64,000 nucleotides of DNA. It comes from Pelodera strongyloides. Taxonomy: Eukaryota > Nematoda > Chromadorea > Rhabditida > Rhabditidae. The position numbers and the translations under genes were made by a program. Under the pieces are notes generated by a model that saw only the letters and a program-made list of their open reading frames with translations, did not search any database and had not been told where the DNA came from. This document shows, piece after piece, positions 58,743-64,000 of the stretch; position 1 is the first letter of the stretch, and every line of letters starts with the position of its first letter. Location: positions 1-64,000 of the forward strand of contig JAANDG010000005.1 of the NCBI GenBank assembly GCA_036852015.1. The letters are read 5' to 3'.

Positions 58743-58877
58743 CTCTGGCTCGCTCGCTCCATCTCCGAGCTGCCCCGATATGGTGGAATCGTAGGCTTAA
58801 GTACCGTACGTTTATGGGCGGAGCAGGAGGAAATCTATCTGCGTATAGAGAAATCTCAGTGGTAGAATGAAAAAAAA

Positions 58878-58942
58878 GTTCAGTGGTAGAATGCTCGCCT
58901 GCCACGCGGGCGGCCCGGGTTCGATTCCCGGACGGTGCACCA
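58878..58942 (+). pseudogene. tRNA-Gly(GCC) retro-copy with encoded CCA
   Basis: The D arm, anticodon arm (CTCGC CTGCCAC GCGGG, anticodon GCC at 58901-58903), T arm (CCGGG TTCGATT CCCGG) and 3' acceptor strand ending in A plus CCA match metazoan tRNA-Gly. The 5' acceptor strand is missing, replaced by an A-run. Animal tRNA genes do not encode CCA, so the copy came through RNA. TCAGTGGTAGAATG also occurs just upstream at 58856-58869, a duplicated D-arm fragment. Two bases after CCA a TGTA... repeat begins. Confidence 0.65.
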
Positions 58943-58944
58943 AA

Positions 58945-59546
58945 TGTACTGTCACCACCGTAAGTGACAATACCTGGTGTCTTATGATGCGTATGGACTG
59001 CGTCAGTAAACACCTGTTTAAACAACAGATTTATTCAACACAATCAACATACACAAAACAAGTGGAGAAACTAGCATCGCGGGATCAGGGATCAACTACA
59101 CTGCTAGCTGTGAAGAGGAATCGGTACCGCGGGATCAGAGATCTACCACACCGATTCTTGAAGGAGGTGAAGAAGCGAACCTGAGAGGCAGTACCGCGGG
59201 ATCAGAGATCTACCACACTGCTCTTAGGTTGCTTGTAGCGAAGCAATTCGTGCATAAAAGTCTATCCTGAAGGGGGTTTAAGTACTGTGCAAAAGGGGCG
59301 TGTCAGATGGGCACTCTGTTTTGCACCCCTGCGTTTACCTAATTTACATACTGCTTATTATAATGTATACATCTATCTTAAATCCTCATGTTACCCAATG
59401 CCTAACGAACTGATCGGCCAGACACGGGATGCCCTTTGAGGGGAGAAAGGGATTAGTCTGGCCCTCTCCTTAGATGTGGTCTCTCGCCTTTTCTAACGGC
59501 GGGTAACTTACAAAGGGAAGCTGGAGGGTTCTTTGTATATATTACA
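58945..59546 (-). repeat. Putative LTR next to the tRNA-Gly copy
   Basis: It begins TGTACTGTCACC and a plausible end is ATATTACA, giving TGTA...TACA termini. On the minus strand it would be followed by TT and then TGGTGCACCGTCCGGG, complementary to the tRNA-Gly 3' end, the arrangement of a primer binding site. Internally the block CGCGGGATCAG(A/G)GATC occurs three times. No pol sequence is present. The right boundary is uncertain. Confidence 0.45.
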
Positions 59547-60054
59547 ACGGAGGAGAAAAAGGAGGCAATATTGCTCAAAGTTAACTCACAAGATTATCGA
59601 TCTACATATGCGATTGGAAATATATATAGAATACAAAGAGGATATGTGGAATACAATCTTGTGAGAAATGCTTAATTACTAATTAACAGTACTATGGGTG
59701 ATCGCTAGAAGTGCGTGGTCAGCACATGTCACGTGCAAAGTGGGTGCCCTTCAGGCAGCCAATTTACATATGATAGGTTGAGACGCAGGTATAAACGATA
59801 AGTTCCACAAACAAGGTAAAGTACTTCATAAGTTCGCTCAGGGAATGTCGTATTTCTCGTATCTTGAGCATCAACAGGGAACTATATACGTCAATTCTTT
59901 TGTAATTTTTCGGTTCTGCGCTAATTTTGGGTTGGGAAAAAAAATAGGAGACAAATCTACAGATATCAAAACGTTCTGTCAAAACTATAGTATTTTTGCA
60001 CAAAACCTGCATATTTTATATAAAAAATATTCTCTTCCCAAATACGGTAAATCT

Positions 60055-60213
60055 TGAAGCGAAATACCGGCCGGTTTTTGAAACGCACCGTGGATAATTG
60101 AAATTTATAATAATTTGCGCGAATATTTTTTATTCTAATTTAGATTCATTTGCATAAGCTGCGCAAGAATGCTGGTCTAACTCGATGTGTTTCAAAAACG
60201 GGCCGGTATTTCT
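60055..60213. mobile_element. MITE, AAAGCG/GTTTTTGAAACGCAT family
   Basis: The left end AAGCGAAATACCGGCCGG continues TTTTTGAAACGCACCGTGGA. The right end GTTTCAAAAACGGGCCGG leads to TATTTC. Shares TTCATTTGCATAAGCT with the 36827 copy. Confidence 0.65.
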
Positions 60214-61122
60214 CGGAAACTCTCGGAAACTCATACTCGGAAACTCAATATACTGTATTATATAATAGTAGATTAGCAGTAGATTAGCAGACTGTATTAT
60301 TTACAAGCCATTTTGCAAGCCGGCAAAAAATTTGAATGCCCACTATGGAAATCAACTATTTACTACGATCCAAAATTTTTATAGACTTCATAGTCTTATA
60401 TTAATTTACTCCTTCCAATTAAAAGCTTTTGCTTTGTAAAGCATGTCTTTCGGGATTTAGTACCATATTATTTCGATAAAAGGAAACCATTTGAGCACAT
60501 CATTCTCGTGAGCCTCCTCCTTTAATAGTAGATACTGTATTAAGCGGCTGTAAACACGTCGCGAACGCGCGGATATGTTCCTCCGCCCTCTTCAAAGAAT
60601 TGTGCAAGTTACGGTGGAATAATGCAAACACTGAAGAAATAATACAGTATACAGTAGTGGTACTCGCCGCTAAATTGCATTTCTGGATCTCGAGTCGACG
60701 CGTGGCGGGCGTTTTCATTGCTTTGTGAATGTTTTCCTTCGTAATTTTATTCTTTTATTTCTTTACGCTCGTATTATTGTATATACTGAAGGTTCACGGG
60801 GAACTCTTGAAAAAAAACTTAGGTCTGTGGTTTAGAATGAGCCGTCAATTTTGGATGTTTGCGTCAGCGGTGTTGTGCATTACCGATGTTTTTCCATTCT
60901 TTCTAATAAGTGGCTCGAATCATATTGATGTACTGTGTACTCCTGGCCTCCTGTCTTAATTTCCTCTGACCGGACCTTTTCCCCCAGTTTCTTTCTACTG
61001 TGTAATGTGATTAGCTTCATGATTTATATGTTCGTGTTCGTTAATAGAAGCGACCATGTATGCGTGTTTTGCAAAGGTGATTTAACTTGTTGTAACAGTG
61101 TTACACATCCATTCTTTCAGAG

Positions 61123-64000
<2,878 letters not shown>

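Larger units (their letters stand above)
57018..61122. other. Intergenic region between NAF1-like and SRP54, repeat-rich
   Basis: Beyond the tRNA-like, LTR-like and inverted-repeat elements listed, it contains a MITE at 60055-60213 and an end of the 1050-2048-type element near 60475-60535. The 60729-60959 frame upstream of SRP54 is hydrophobic with no motif. No promoter element was assigned. Confidence 0.35.

Noticed and set aside
58878..58942. Functional tRNA-Gly gene
   Set aside because: The 5' acceptor strand is absent and CCA is encoded, both inconsistent with an animal tRNA gene.

Overview
The window reads as nuclear DNA of an intron-rich, AT-rich invertebrate animal. Nematodes are the best guess: (TTAGGC)4 occurs at 16640-16665, acceptors are short and pyrimidine-rich, and three genes have a 3' splice site 2-13 bases before the start codon, as with spliced-leader addition. 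The species is not determined. Coding exons are short islands in DNA dominated by small palindromic transposons, GA microsatellites and one LTR retrotransposon. Exon coordinates below were read by eye from homology, GT/AG sites and phase; summed lengths stay in frame wherever a gene is complete.

Layout: (1) 1-8.0 kb, a head-to-head pair of paralogous genes, B (minus, 4135 down to at least 803) and A (plus, 4745-7994), for a secreted cysteine-rich protein family I do not recognise, with mirror-image promoters between them. (2) 8.1-33.1 kb, a Prickle-type planar cell polarity gene on the minus strand (PET domain, three LIM domains, proline-rich tail, acidic Ser/Asp end), at least 13 exons over more than 22 kb. 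Its PET-LIM intron carries a 5.4-kb Ty3/gypsy element in the same direction. (3) 33-45.4 kb, mostly repeats, with an unassigned open-frame cluster at 41.3-42.6 kb. (4) 45.4-51.8 kb, a complete CPSF6/CFIm68-type mRNA 3'-end processing factor (16 exons, 634 aa, minus). (5) 53.3-57.0 kb, a complete NAF1 H/ACA RNP assembly factor (10 exons, 351 aa, minus). (6) 57-61 kb, tRNA-like sequences, an LTR-like repeat and hairpin elements. (7) 61.1 kb to the edge, the first nine exons of SRP54 (plus), cut off by the window.

The genes are unrelated in function: extracellular proteins, cell polarity, mRNA and snoRNP processing, protein targeting. What unites the window is the repeat landscape. At least six families of short inverted-repeat elements recur in introns and spacers, several of them near-perfect hairpins. 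The most novel content is the divergent secreted-protein pair; next is an apparently reverse-transcribed tRNA-Gly joined to an LTR-like repeat.
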